Shown in pieces: positions 52,541-61,077 of a stretch of DNA of 63,392 nucleotides (positions are counted from its first letter, which is position 1; each line of letters begins with the position of its first letter). This DNA is from Oscillospiraceae bacterium. GTDB lineage: Bacteria > Bacillota > Clostridia > Oscillospirales > Oscillospiraceae. The stretch is taken from contig JAFSRZ010000013.1 in NCBI GenBank assembly GCA_017445875.1, positions 1 to 63,392 on the forward strand. Reading direction: 5' to 3'. The notes beneath the pieces were generated by a model. The model was not told the DNA's origin, did not search any database, and saw only the letters and a list, made by a program, of their open reading frames with translations. Made by a program: the position numbers and the translations under genes.

Positions 52541-52548
52541 TATGTGTC

Positions 52549-52574
52549 ACCCTCTCCCGGCGACGGGGGAGGGT
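52549..52574. repeat. GC-rich palindrome between flippase and mazG
   Basis: ACCCTCTCCC at 52549-52558 pairs with the segment ending GGGAGGGT at 52574 (one G-T pair, GCGA-like loop). It is not followed by a T-run. It belongs with the hairpins at 11046 and 12104. Confidence 0.65.
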
Positions 52575-52611
52575 TCGCCGGACAGAAAAAACTTGCAAAA
52601 GGGGACAAACT

Positions 52612-53409
52612 ATGATACATTTTCCCGATAAGGAGCGCTACAGTTGGGACGACCTGTTACAGATTGTCCGCGACCTGCGTTCGCCGGAGGGCTGTCCGTG
52701 GGACAGAGTGCAGACACACGCTTCCATACGGCGGAACTTTCTGGAGGAAACCTATGAGGCCTTGGACGCCATTGACCATGACGACGCCGACAACATGCGG
52801 GAGGAATTGGGCGACGTGCTGTTACAGGTAGCCCTTCACGCCCAAATGGAACAGGAGCGCGGACGTTTCGACATGTCGGATGTGGTCGACGCGGTGTCGC
52901 GGAAACTGCTGTACCGTCACCCGCACGTATTCGGGGGCGCGGAGACCGCCGCGAACAGTGAACAGGCGCTCAGCAACTGGGAGGAGCGCAAGCGGAAAGA
53001 AAAAGGCTTCGAGCGGGTATCGGACGCCATAGAGGCGGTGCCGCACACACTCCCGGCGCTGTGGCGGGCGGAGAAAGTCCAGAAGAAGGCGGCGAAAGCC
53101 GGTTTTGACTGGGCGGAAGTGTCCCACGCGCTGGAAAAGGTACAAGAGGAAGTCGGGGAACTGCGGGAGGCGTTGGAACTCGGCGAGACGGACGGCGTAC
53201 GCGAGGAGGCCGGAGACGTACTGTTTGCGGCTGTGTCCGTACTGCGGATGTGCGGCCTTGACCCGGAGGACGCGTTACACCGTACCTGCGACAAATTTGA
53301 GCGCCGTTTCCGGGGCGTGGAGGAGACAGCGGACAAGCCCCTTTCGGAGTACACGGAGGCGGAACTTGTCGCGCTTTGGAAGCAAGCCAAACAGGCGGAA
53401 CATCATTAA
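52612..53409 (+). CDS. mazG: Nucleoside triphosphate pyrophosphohydrolase MazG
   Basis: A 265-aa protein with two MazG domains. The first has EETYEALDAIDHDDADNMREELGDVLLQV (EExxE and ExxD metal sites; shown in part), the second EEVGELREALELGETDGVREEAGDVLFAA (in part). It hydrolyses aberrant or excess NTPs. Bacillus YabN carries an extra methylase domain, which is absent here. AAAAGGGGAC precedes ATG 52612; the longer frame from 52258 overlaps the flippase gene. Confidence 0.95.
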   Translation: MIHFPDKERYSWDDLLQIVRDLRSPEGCPWDRVQTHASIRRNFLEETYEALDAIDHDDADNMREELGDVLLQVALHAQMEQERGRFDMSDVVDAVSRKLLYRHPHVFGGAETAANSEQALSNWEERKRKEKGFERVSDAIEAVPHTLPALWRAEKVQKKAAKAGFDWAEVSHALEKVQEEVGELREALELGETDGVREEAGDVLFAAVSVLRMCGLDPEDALHRTCDKFERRFRGVEETADKPLSEYTEAELVALWKQAKQAEHH

Positions 53410-53429
53410 AGCATAACGGAGGACTTACC

Positions 53430-53711
53430 ATGAATAAAAACGAACTTGTCAGCGCGGTGGCGGACGCCGCCGACCTCTCGAAAAAGGACGCCGACGCGGC
53501 AATTACGGCCTTGGTGGATGTCATTACACAGGCGTTACGCGAGGGCGACCGGGTACAGTTAGTGGGCTTTGGCACGTTTGAAGTCCGCAAGCGTGAGGCG
53601 CGTATCGCCCACAACCCCCACACCCACGAGCCGATGGAAATCGGCGCGACGGTGGTTCCGGTGTTCAAGCCCGGCAAGATTCTCAAAGACACCGTGTCCC
53701 ACAGAGGTTGA
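53430..53711 (+). CDS. hup: HU family DNA-binding protein
   Basis: A 93-aa histone-like protein. It begins MNKNELVSAVADAADLSKKD, has GFGTFEVRKREARIAHNPHT as the DNA-binding arm, and ends in VPVFKPGKILKD. CGGAGGA lies before ATG 53430. In Clostridia, hup often sits between mazG and the S4-domain gene. Confidence 0.97.
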   Translation: MNKNELVSAVADAADLSKKDADAAITALVDVITQALREGDRVQLVGFGTFEVRKREARIAHNPHTHEPMEIGATVVPVFKPGKILKDTVSHRG

Positions 53712-53715
53712 GCGT

Positions 53716-53955
53716 ATGCGGCTGGACAAGTATTTGAAAGTGTCGCGTCTGGTGAAGCGGCGCACGGTAGCCAATGAGGCCTGCGACCACGGACTTGTGG
53801 AAGTCAACGGGCGTCCGGCGCGGGCGTCGTACGAGGTCAAGCCCGGCGACCGTATCACATTACGCGTCGGGGCGCGTACGCTGACTGTGGAGGTGCTGAC
53901 GGTACAGGAATCCGTGCGGCGCGAGGACGCCGCCGGAATGTACCGGGAAGTGTGA
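53716..53955 (+). CDS. rqcP: S4-domain RNA-binding protein RqcP (YabO/Hsp15 family)
   Basis: A 79-aa single S4 domain (MRLDKYLKVSRLVKRRTVANEACDHGLVEVNGRPA, in part). RqcP takes part in ribosome quality control, helping RqcH add alanine tails on stalled 50S subunits. It starts 4 bp after hup, so it is translationally coupled. Confidence 0.94.
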   Translation: MRLDKYLKVSRLVKRRTVANEACDHGLVEVNGRPARASYEVKPGDRITLRVGARTLTVEVLTVQESVRREDAAGMYREV

Positions 53956-53965
53956 ACACCGCCGC

Positions 53966-54024
53966 GAGGCGACAGAAGCGGGGCAAGCGTCGCCGTAAGG
54001 CAACGGAGGCGGAAACCCGCTTCT
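53966..54024 (+). other. Structured intergenic segment, possible pseudoknot
   Basis: GGCGAC (53968-53973) can pair with GTCGCC (from 53988), and AGAAGCGGG (53974-53982) pairs perfectly with CCCGCTTCT (54016-54024). The two stems cross, which is a pseudoknot pattern. A GCC-GTAA-GGC hairpin with a GNRA loop lies at about 53992-54001. Its left part repeats the sequence at 18394-18410. Confidence 0.5.
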
Positions 54025-54074
54025 AATCCGTGTCCGCCCGGCATAAGCTGACAGCAAAAAGGGGGCGGCGCGGC

Positions 54075-54350
54075 ATGAGTGAAGTAACAGGCGGGGCGCA
54101 CCGGGTCGAAATTCTGGGGCGGGAAAAGCTGACTGTCTCCGGCGTCGAGGACGTGGAACGCTTTGACGAAGGCGGGATTGTGATGTCCACGGCGGCGGGG
54201 ACACTCATCATCACCGGTTCGGAACTGCACATCGGGAAGTTGTCACTCGACGGCGGGGAACTCCATGTGGACGGAAAAATAGATTCCGTGTCCTACGAGG
54301 ACGCCCCGCCCGAACGCGGCGGCGGCTTTCTGGGGCGGCTGTTCGGATAA
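54075..54350 (+). CDS. yabP: Sporulation protein YabP
   Basis: A 91-aa protein with the YabP fold: HRVEILGREKLTVSGVEDVERFDEGGIVMSTAAGTLIITGSELHIGKLSLDGGELHVDGKIDSVSY (quoted in pieces of the family pattern). It is needed in Bacillus for spore development and is expressed in the mother cell. It starts at ATG 54075, 3 bp before yabQ at the other end. Confidence 0.92.
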   Translation: MSEVTGGAHRVEILGREKLTVSGVEDVERFDEGGIVMSTAAGTLIITGSELHIGKLSLDGGELHVDGKIDSVSYEDAPPERGGGFLGRLFG

Positions 54351-54352
54351 CC

Positions 54353-55033
54353 ATGGAACTGCTCATCACCCGCCAACTGGTACAGTTTCTGCAATCCGTC
54401 CTTCTGGGGCTTTCCGCCGGGGCGCTCTATGACGTGTTGCGCCCGTTCCGCGCCCTGCTCCCGCGTCTGACAGGCCTGCTCGATTTCCTCTACGGCCTGA
54501 CATTGACGCTCACGGTCATTGCCTTTCTGCTCCGCCCCGCCGACGGCGAATTAAGGGGCTACATGCTCTTGGGCGCGGCGGGCGGACTGATTCTGTTTTT
54601 CGGCGTTTTGTCGCGTCCGCTGCGACCGGTATGGGGTTTCTGGGCTGGGACACTCGCCCTGATGGTCAAACTTCTGCTTTCCCCGCTGATTCGCCTGAAA
54701 GATTTTTCAAAAAAATCCGCCCGCGGCGGAAAAAACCTCTTTCATTTTGCGGAGAAATGTTATACAATAAAGAGAGGCTTTCGGCGGCCTCGCGCCGCAA
54801 GGCCGATACGCAAGACAGGAGGTGTCACGCATGGCTCGGAGAAGAAGCAAGGCGCAACGAAAGCCGCGTCATGTAAACATCGTGGTCATCGTGCTGGTCG
54901 TGGTCATTCTGGCGGCGATGGGCTGGCGGCTCAACGGACTGCGTACGCAGTTGGAAACCGCACGCTTCGAGCGCGACCGGTATCAGGACCAAGTGGAGGT
55001 CATGGAGGAAAAAAACGCGTCCATATCCGCTGA
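54353..55033 (+). CDS. yabQ: Spore cortex biosynthesis protein YabQ, with long overlap into divIC
   Basis: The membrane part (residues ~1-120, four hydrophobic segments: LVQFLQSVLLGLSAGALYDVLRPF, DFLYGLTLTLTVIAFLL, MLLGAAGGLILFFGVL) matches YabQ. The frame then stays open to 55033, so the last ~68 codons lie inside divIC in another frame. The tail (GSEKKQGATKAASCKHRGHRAGRG) is basic and unlike a conserved domain. Family members are usually nearer 150-200 aa. The true end may be a genuine extension or a lost stop. Confidence 0.82.
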   Translation: MELLITRQLVQFLQSVLLGLSAGALYDVLRPFRALLPRLTGLLDFLYGLTLTLTVIAFLLRPADGELRGYMLLGAAGGLILFFGVLSRPLRPVWGFWAGTLALMVKLLLSPLIRLKDFSKKSARGGKNLFHFAEKCYTIKRGFRRPRAARPIRKTGGVTHGSEKKQGATKAASCKHRGHRAGRGHSGGDGLAAQRTAYAVGNRTLRARPVSGPSGGHGGKKRVHIR

Positions 55034-55145
55034 CATCGAGGAGGGCGTCACGGAGGAGAAAATTGAGGAAATCGCCCGCAATGACCTTGGCATGGTGCTT
55101 CCGGGCGAGTACGTTTTCTACAACACGGGCAACACAGGCGGCTGA
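54831..55145 (+). CDS. divIC: Septum formation initiator DivIC/FtsB
   Basis: A 104-aa division protein with a basic N-terminus (residues 1-16), one transmembrane helix (VVIVLVVVILAAMGW) and a coiled coil (LRTQLETARFERDRYQDQVEVMEEKNASI), then a conserved EEIARNDLGMVLPGEYVF end. ATG 54831 has AGGAGGT 6 nt upstream. It follows yabQ as in Bacillus and Clostridium. Confidence 0.94.
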   Translation: MARRRSKAQRKPRHVNIVVIVLVVVILAAMGWRLNGLRTQLETARFERDRYQDQVEVMEEKNASISADIEEGVTEEKIEEIARNDLGMVLPGEYVFYNTGNTGG

Positions 55146-55183
55146 CCGCCGCCGCGCAATTACAGGGAAGGAGAACATAACGG

Positions 55184-55645
55184 ATGGAGCCGCAGGCAGA
55201 GACGATTCAGGTCGGAGCCGTTCTGGAGGGCAAAGTAACATCTATCATGAAGTTTGGGGCGTTCGTGGAGCTGGACAATCGCCGGTCGGGACTGGTACAC
55301 ATTTCCGAGATTGCCAATACCTTTGTCAACGACGTGCGCGACTTTCTACAGGAGGGGCAGACCGTCAAAGTGGTCGTGCTGTCCACCGATAACGGGAAAA
55401 TCAACCTCTCCATTAAGAAAGCCCTGCCGCGTCCGGCACCGGGCGGCGAGAGGCCGCGGAATGACCGTCCGCGTCCCGCGTCGGGCGGCCGTACATACGC
55501 CCGCACACAGGGGGAAACACTGCCGCCGTCCGGCGACCAAGCCTTTGAGGACAAATTGAAGCGCTTCCTCACCTCCTCCGAGGGGAAAATGGCTGACCTG
55601 AATCGGAGCGTTGACGGCAAACGCGGCGGACGCAGAAGAAGATAA
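55184..55645 (+). CDS. S1 RNA-binding domain protein, YabR-like
   Basis: A 153-aa protein. The S1 domain (residues ~10-80) shows VLEGKVTSIMKFGAFVELDNRRSGLVHISEIAN (in part). The C-terminal half is a low-complexity Arg/Pro/Gly tail (RPAPGGERPRNDRPRPASGGRT) ending GKRGGRRRR, as in general stress protein 13. Its position after divIC matches yabR. GGGAAGGAG lies before ATG 55184. Confidence 0.92.
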   Translation: MEPQAETIQVGAVLEGKVTSIMKFGAFVELDNRRSGLVHISEIANTFVNDVRDFLQEGQTVKVVVLSTDNGKINLSIKKALPRPAPGGERPRNDRPRPASGGRTYARTQGETLPPSGDQAFEDKLKRFLTSSEGKMADLNRSVDGKRGGRRRR

Positions 55646-55677
55646 CACTACTATAAATCCGGGGGAAATTAATCCTG

Positions 55678-56844
55678 ATGTATCTGATAAAGACATTCAA
55701 CAAAATCGCGCCGGAAGGCCTCGCACGCTTTCCGGAGGAACGTTACCGCTACGGGGAGAACTATACCGGGGAGGACGCTATTTTAGTCCGCTCGGCGAAT
55801 CTGCTGGAATACCCGTTCCCGAAAAATCTGGTTGCCATCTCCCGCGCCGGGGCGGGCGTCAACAATATCCCCGTTGACCGCTGTTCACAGTCGGGCGTGG
55901 CGGTGTTCTCGACGCCCGGTGCCAACGCGAACGCCGTCAAGGAACTTGTCCTTTGCGCCATGCTCATGGGTTCCCGCGACGTGACAGGCGCTATCCGCTG
56001 GGTACGCCGTCAGGCGGCGGCAGGCGTCGAAGTCAGTTCCGTGGTCGAGCGCGGGAAATCGGCGTTCATCGGCCCCGAACTCTACCGGAAAACGTTAGGC
56101 ATTGTCGGACTGGGCGCTATCGGCTCTCTCGTGGCGAACACGGCGATTTCACTGGGCATGGAAGTCTACGGCTATGACCCGTTCCTGTCCGTCGACGCCG
56201 CGCTACGCCTTGACCACCACATCCACGTTGTCACGGACTTGAAAGACCTCTACCGCCGCGCCGACTATATTACCATTCACGTCCATTTCAACGATGACAC
56301 CCGCCACATGATTGACGACGACGCCATTGAGGCTATGAAACCCGGCGTCCGGTTCATCAATCTGGCGCGTGGGGAGATTGTCGACGACAAAGCCATGCTT
56401 TCGGCGCTCGACAACGGCAAAGTGTCCGTGTACGTGACGGACTTCCCGACAAATCAGCTTTTAACATCGCCGCACGTTATCGCAATGCCGCACTTGGGCG
56501 CGTCCACGCCGGAGAGCGAGAAAAACTGTGCCATTATGGCGGTCGACGAACTCAAGGACTATCTCGAAAACGGCAACATCCGCAACTCCGTGAACATGCC
56601 GACCATTGTCATGGAGCGAAGCGGCGCTATGCGGATATGCGTCATGCACCGGAATATTCCGTCCATGCTGGCGAATATCACGGCGTTGCTGTCGAAAGAC
56701 GGCGTGAACGTCGAGAACCTGAGCAACAAGTCACGCGGGGACTACGCCTACACTATGGTTGATATGGCGGCGGCGGTCGAGCAGTCCGTCATCGAACACC
56801 TCCAAACCCTGCCGAACGTCATCCGCGTGCGCGTGATTGCCTGA
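55678..56844 (+). CDS. serA: D-3-phosphoglycerate dehydrogenase-type NAD oxidoreductase
   Basis: A 388-aa enzyme of the D-2-hydroxyacid dehydrogenase family. The NAD site is GIVGLGAIGSLVANTA (near residue 140). The catalytic Arg, Glu and His are at ISRAGAGVNNI, ARGEIVDD and MPHLGASTPESE. A C-terminal ACT domain (ICVMHRNIPSMLANITALLSKDGVNVENLSN, in part) suggests serine feedback, so SerA is the best call. It catalyses the first step of serine synthesis. No serC is nearby. Confidence 0.9.
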   Translation: MYLIKTFNKIAPEGLARFPEERYRYGENYTGEDAILVRSANLLEYPFPKNLVAISRAGAGVNNIPVDRCSQSGVAVFSTPGANANAVKELVLCAMLMGSRDVTGAIRWVRRQAAAGVEVSSVVERGKSAFIGPELYRKTLGIVGLGAIGSLVANTAISLGMEVYGYDPFLSVDAALRLDHHIHVVTDLKDLYRRADYITIHVHFNDDTRHMIDDDAIEAMKPGVRFINLARGEIVDDKAMLSALDNGKVSVYVTDFPTNQLLTSPHVIAMPHLGASTPESEKNCAIMAVDELKDYLENGNIRNSVNMPTIVMERSGAMRICVMHRNIPSMLANITALLSKDGVNVENLSNKSRGDYAYTMVDMAAAVEQSVIEHLQTLPNVIRVRVIA

Positions 56845-56873
56845 TTGACAAACCGGGCGCAAGACGCTATAAT
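56845..56873 (+). promoter_or_regulatory. tRNA promoter
   Basis: Consensus TTGACA (56845-56850), 17 nt, consensus TATAAT (56868-56873). It begins one base after the serA stop and lies 27 nt before the first tRNA. Confidence 0.93.
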
Positions 56874-56899
56874 TAGGGGGACACATGTCCCCCGCTTAT

Positions 56900-56976
56900 G
56901 CCCTCGTAGCTCAGTTGGATAGAGCGTTCGCCTCCTAAGCGAAAGGCCACGCGTTCAAATCGCGTCGAGGGTGCCA
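56900..56976 (+). tRNA. tRNA-Arg (CCT)
   Basis: A 77-nt cloverleaf with encoded CCA. The anticodon stem TTCGC/GCGAA encloses the loop CTCCTAA, giving anticodon CCT. The acceptor stem pairs 7 bases, with a G-T pair at the first position. The T-arm contains the GTTCAAATC loop. Confidence 0.95.
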
Positions 56977-56983
56977 GACATCA

Positions 56984-57059
56984 CCGGGTGTAGCGCAGTT
57001 GGTAGCGCGCCTGCTTTGGGAGCAGGTGGCCGGGCGTTCGAGTCGCCCCACTCGGACCA
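56984..57059 (+). tRNA. tRNA-Pro (TGG)
   Basis: A 76-nt cloverleaf with encoded CCA. The anticodon stem CCTGC/GCAGG encloses TTTGGGA, giving anticodon TGG. The acceptor CCGGGTG pairs with CACTCGG. It lies 7 bp after tRNA-Arg in the same transcript. Confidence 0.96.
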
Positions 57060-57066
57060 TACGCTT

Positions 57067-57101
57067 TCCCGGCGGTCAGCGCGAACCCGCCGGGACTTTT
57101 T
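57067..57101 (+). terminator. Terminator of the tRNA transcript
   Basis: A perfect 9-bp stem TCCCGGCGG/CCGCCGGGA (57067-57075 with 57087-57095) is followed by C and T5. After it comes an AT-rich stretch to about 57300 in which I see no gene. Confidence 0.93.
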
Positions 57102-57302
57102 GATACAATTTTCGAGGGCGGCGGCGGACGTGTTCACACGAATTTGTTACCAAAACGTTAGAAACCAGAATTTGGAAATCGTGTTGACGACTTTTTTTGA
57201 TTTTACGAAAAAATGCCGGATTTTCATCAAAATTCCGCGAATATCAAATATTATGCCTGATATTCTTCCGCCAAGCGAACAACGGCGCGCCCGTGACCGG
57301 CA

Positions 57303-57331
57303 TTGACAAATTTTTTTCGGCGTGGTATAAT
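57303..57331 (+). promoter_or_regulatory. Consensus promoter of the surface-protein cluster
   Basis: TTGACA (57303-57308), 17 nt, TATAAT (57326-57331). It leaves a 5' leader of ~130 nt before the start at 57470. Confidence 0.93.
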
Positions 57332-57469
57332 TTGTGCGGATTCAGGAACAAACTTTTTCGGAGAGTATGCTTTACCAGCGGGAAAGTTGCCGTTCCGGCC
57401 TTTTCCACGCGGATTTCCTTTGTGATGTGGTAAATGCGCTTCCCGCAGAACCGGGGCGGAGGATGTTTT

Positions 57470-60400
57470 ATGAAAGGGAAAATGAAAAAATTACTGTGCC
57501 TTCTATGTGCGCTGACATTACTGCTGGCTTCCTCCGCATTTGCCACAGATGTCGAAAGGGCGTACAACTCTGACGCGGACGGCCTTGCACAAGAGGAATC
57601 TGGGCTTTGTGTCCTCACGGGGTTTGAAAGCGCGTCCGGGCAGGAATCGGCGGAAGAAACGGAACCTCTCCCAAGTTCCATAGGCTACGACGCGCAGTCG
57701 GCGGAAGAAACGGTGTCCACGTCCGGCGAAATCCCGCCTGACGGTGACGCGCTCCTTGCGGACAGTGCCACGCTGAGCGCGTCCCCCGCGCTGACGCTCT
57801 CCGCCACGACGCTTTCAAAAAAGGTGGGGGAAACCGGCTCCGTGACTGTCCGTGTCAGCGGCTACCCGTCCGGGGCGTACCTGCAAGCGTCTAACAGCAA
57901 TTCGCAAGCGTTTTCCTGTGTCTGGGGCGATTGGTACGGCAGCAGCATTCCCATTCGGATTACGGGCAAAAAACAGGGCAGCGGCACTTTGACGGTCAGA
58001 CTGAGAAACGCCAGTCACAAATTACTTGCCTCCGCTACTGTCCGCGTGACCATGGTCACGGAAAAACCGACGCTTTCTTTCAGTCCCGCGAGCCTTAACG
58101 TGAAGGCGGGGGGCAGTCAGAACGCCACGCTGACACTTCGGAATTATTCCGGCGGCGGTTCCGTATCGGCGTCCGTGGCGAACGGTTCCATATGTAGTAT
58201 CCGCTGGGGCAGTTGGTCAGGAAAGACCATTCCCATTACAGTGACGGGAAAATCCGCCGGAAATACCAAAGTTACAGTCCGGCTCTACAACACCGCCAAA
58301 ACGGAACTGACTTCCGTTACCCTCAATGTAGCGGTGGCGGCGGCGGCGAATATGTCTGTTTCCGTCTCCTCCGTGTCGGTCAACGCCGGAGAAAGTGCCA
58401 TGCTGACCGCGACGGCGGACGGCACACTCAATAATGGCGATTACTTCCAGTACACGGCGTCTGATTCCAGTATGTTCGGCGTCACGCGGAGCGGGAACGC
58501 CGGAAAGAGTGTGCGACTGGTCGTCACGGGCAAAAAAGCGGGTTCCGGTACGCTGACCATCACACTGAACAGTCAATCCGGCACGGTGCTGGACCGCAAA
58601 AGCATTGCCGTAAAAGTGGCGGCTAAGCCGAATAATCAGCGCGTGTCCGTGTCGCCCGCGTCTGTCACGACGCAAGCCGGTTCCTCCGTGACGGTCAACT
58701 GCACGGGGCAGAACGTCGACGGGGCTTTCTCCCTGCGGTATGCCAACAACGCGCCCTCTGTGCTTAGTTGCGCGTGGGGCGGCAGTTGGTCGGGCAATAC
58801 GCTTCCCCTGACGATTACCGGTCAAGCCGCCGGAAACGGTTCCGTGACCATAGAACTGCTGGTGGGCGGCGTTGTCCGTTCCAACGCCACGATTCAAGTC
58901 AAAGTGCAATCCGGCGGCGGCGGAAACAGCGGACAGTCTCCCTCCTACAGTTTCGACAACTACTCAAAGCCCGGTATCAGTCTTGCCCTGTGTCAGTACA
59001 TGTTCGGCAACAACCAGAGAGCGCGGACTGTCTACAGTTACGATATCGGAAACGGCGGTGTCTGCTTCGGCCTGTCCGCCACGGCGGGCATGCTGTCCTC
59101 CCCGAACGCGCCCAGCCCCGACGCCTTCTCTAAAACCTCCATGCGCGACCTGCAAAAGTCCAACTACAGCGGCACCTTGAACATGCCCCTGTCGGACTTC
59201 ATTGAGGCTATGCACATTGCGCAGGTTGCCAACACGATGAACGAAGAATCCGGTATCAGTGGCATGGTCAGCGCGGTTCGCAACGGCGGGACAAATCAGC
59301 CGGTCATCATCTGTATGCGCGGCCCCGGCGGCGGACACGCCATTCTCGCCTATGGCCTGACATCTTCCGGCTCTTTGCGCGTCTACGATTCCAACTACCC
59401 CTTGCAGGAACGCACACTCAATATCAGCGGAAACAACTGGTCTTACAACATCTCCTCCAATACCACGTGGAACCAGAACAACGCCCAGATTAGTTACATT
59501 CCCTACGCGACCTATACCAGTGTCTGGCGGAACCGGGGCAGTCTCAACGGCACATTGTCCACGGACGGCACGACGAACCTTTCCCGTTATCTGCTGGCGA
59601 CCACGGCGGACAACTTCTCCCTGATGGTTTTTGACGAACACAGTCAAAATTATGAGCGCGAAGTCGCCGCGTACGAAAACGGCGTCCTGATACGTCACGA
59701 CGACACGGTAGAAGAAGCCTTTGTCAGTAATGTTCCGCTGGACGCCGGAAACCAGACTTCCCCGCACATGCTCTACATTCCGGGCGAGGATTTGTACACC
59801 GTTCACAACCGGGGCGGCAACATGGACGTTACGCTGTCCGGTACCAATCTGTCCATTCGCGTGAATGCCGAGGCGGAGACGTTCGACCTTGCCGTGTCGG
59901 ATAACGAGGAATTTGCCTGCGCCATGCTCAACGGTCTGGAGGAGGGGCAACACTATTCCATTTCGTTAGGAGCCAGCATTCCCGGAATAGCCGACGAAAC
60001 CACCATTGAGGGCAACGGAAACGGACAGCCTGTTTGTCTGGGTCTTGGCGCGTCCGGGGACTTGGGTTTCGGCATGGAAGGGCTTTACGTCAGCGGCGGC
60101 GACAACGGCGCTACGCTTTCCATAAGCGACATGGACGGCGAACGCGAAAACAACCCCTTCAAGCTGGATTTTACCGTCAACTCCACGAATTACGACACCG
60201 AATACCCCTTGACCGCCGAGGCCGGGGAGGGCGGAATCATTCTCGAATCTCCCGATTCCCATAGAAGCGTCAACTCTGTGTTGGAGGGCGGCAATTATAC
60301 TTACCGCGTCCAGCCGGAGGCCGGTTACACGCTCAAAGCGATTTACGTCAACGGCGTGGAAGCGGCTTACGCCCAGTCCGAAAGCGGTCAGCCGGTTTAC

Positions 60401-60997
60401 ACCTATTACGACGGCGCGTACGAATACACGTTCCGCGACGTGCGGGAGCCGGGTTATCTGTACGCCGAGTTCGCCAAGGATATCAGCGCCTGTCAGGTCA
60501 GGGGCGACTACGACGCCGGAAACCCCACCGTCACAGTCACGGACGGCGACAAGATTCTCACGGAGGGCGTCGACTACGAGTGGTCTGTCAGCCGCGTCGA
60601 GGAGAACGGGGAACAGAAAACATTTCTGGTCGTCCACGCCCTGCCCGGCGGCGCTTACAGCGGCGCGTCCCTCACAACGTACGATTTTCACGTAGATATC
60701 AATGACCCCGTTCTGATTCCGGGAACCTGTGACCCGGCAACACGCGAAATCAGTCTGACGGCGCGAAATACGGACAATCCGGTGATTGTCGCGGCGGCTT
60801 ACGACGAAAACGGTAAAATGCTGGCGTTCCTCCCGAATGTACGCACACTCGAAAAAACCGCGGACGGGATTCCGGCGCGAATCTCCCTCGACGCCGCCGG
60901 TCTGCCGGAATCGTACGTTGTCCGGGCGTTCCTGCTCAGCGACATGGACGCTATGCGCCCGCTCTGCGACCCCGTTGAGATTCCCGTGACCACCTGA
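57470..60997 (+). CDS. Secreted Ig-repeat protein with papain-like cysteine peptidase domain
   Basis: A 1175-aa protein. The signal peptide (residues 1-~26, ending SSAFA) is followed by a Ser/Glu-rich linker and four Ig-like repeats (~105-490), each ending in a TVTGKSAGxxxxTVRL-like strand. A papain-like domain (~505-680) has a candidate triad C532 (GGVCFGLSA), H623 (GGHAILAYG) and D640 (VYDSNYP). Further beta-rich domains cover ~690-1175. No LPxTG or SLH is present. ATG 57470 follows CGGAGG. This looks like a secreted protease or adhesin; the exact family is not certain. Confidence 0.85.
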   Translation: MKGKMKKLLCLLCALTLLLASSAFATDVERAYNSDADGLAQEESGLCVLTGFESASGQESAEETEPLPSSIGYDAQSAEETVSTSGEIPPDGDALLADSATLSASPALTLSATTLSKKVGETGSVTVRVSGYPSGAYLQASNSNSQAFSCVWGDWYGSSIPIRITGKKQGSGTLTVRLRNASHKLLASATVRVTMVTEKPTLSFSPASLNVKAGGSQNATLTLRNYSGGGSVSASVANGSICSIRWGSWSGKTIPITVTGKSAGNTKVTVRLYNTAKTELTSVTLNVAVAAAANMSVSVSSVSVNAGESAMLTATADGTLNNGDYFQYTASDSSMFGVTRSGNAGKSVRLVVTGKKAGSGTLTITLNSQSGTVLDRKSIAVKVAAKPNNQRVSVSPASVTTQAGSSVTVNCTGQNVDGAFSLRYANNAPSVLSCAWGGSWSGNTLPLTITGQAAGNGSVTIELLVGGVVRSNATIQVKVQSGGGGNSGQSPSYSFDNYSKPGISLALCQYMFGNNQRARTVYSYDIGNGGVCFGLSATAGMLSSPNAPSPDAFSKTSMRDLQKSNYSGTLNMPLSDFIEAMHIAQVANTMNEESGISGMVSAVRNGGTNQPVIICMRGPGGGHAILAYGLTSSGSLRVYDSNYPLQERTLNISGNNWSYNISSNTTWNQNNAQISYIPYATYTSVWRNRGSLNGTLSTDGTTNLSRYLLATTADNFSLMVFDEHSQNYEREVAAYENGVLIRHDDTVEEAFVSNVPLDAGNQTSPHMLYIPGEDLYTVHNRGGNMDVTLSGTNLSIRVNAEAETFDLAVSDNEEFACAMLNGLEEGQHYSISLGASIPGIADETTIEGNGNGQPVCLGLGASGDLGFGMEGLYVSGGDNGATLSISDMDGERENNPFKLDFTVNSTNYDTEYPLTAEAGEGGIILESPDSHRSVNSVLEGGNYTYRVQPEAGYTLKAIYVNGVEAAYAQSESGQPVYTYYDGAYEYTFRDVREPGYLYAEFAKDISACQVRGDYDAGNPTVTVTDGDKILTEGVDYEWSVSRVEENGEQKTFLVVHALPGGAYSGASLTTYDFHVDINDPVLIPGTCDPATREISLTARNTDNPVIVAAAYDENGKMLAFLPNVRTLEKTADGIPARISLDAAGLPESYVVRAFLLSDMDAMRPLCDPVEIPVTT

Positions 60998-61077
60998 AAG
61001 GATGAACTATTATGAGACGCTGGCTTCCGTCATTGGCGCGCCCCGGCCCGAAATCGACAAAACAAGGAGGTATCTTT

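Noticed and set aside
61012-61077. Longer start for the SLH lipoprotein
   Set aside because: It would place a charged stretch before the signal peptide. The TTG at 61078 has a better ribosome site and gives a clean lipoprotein signal.
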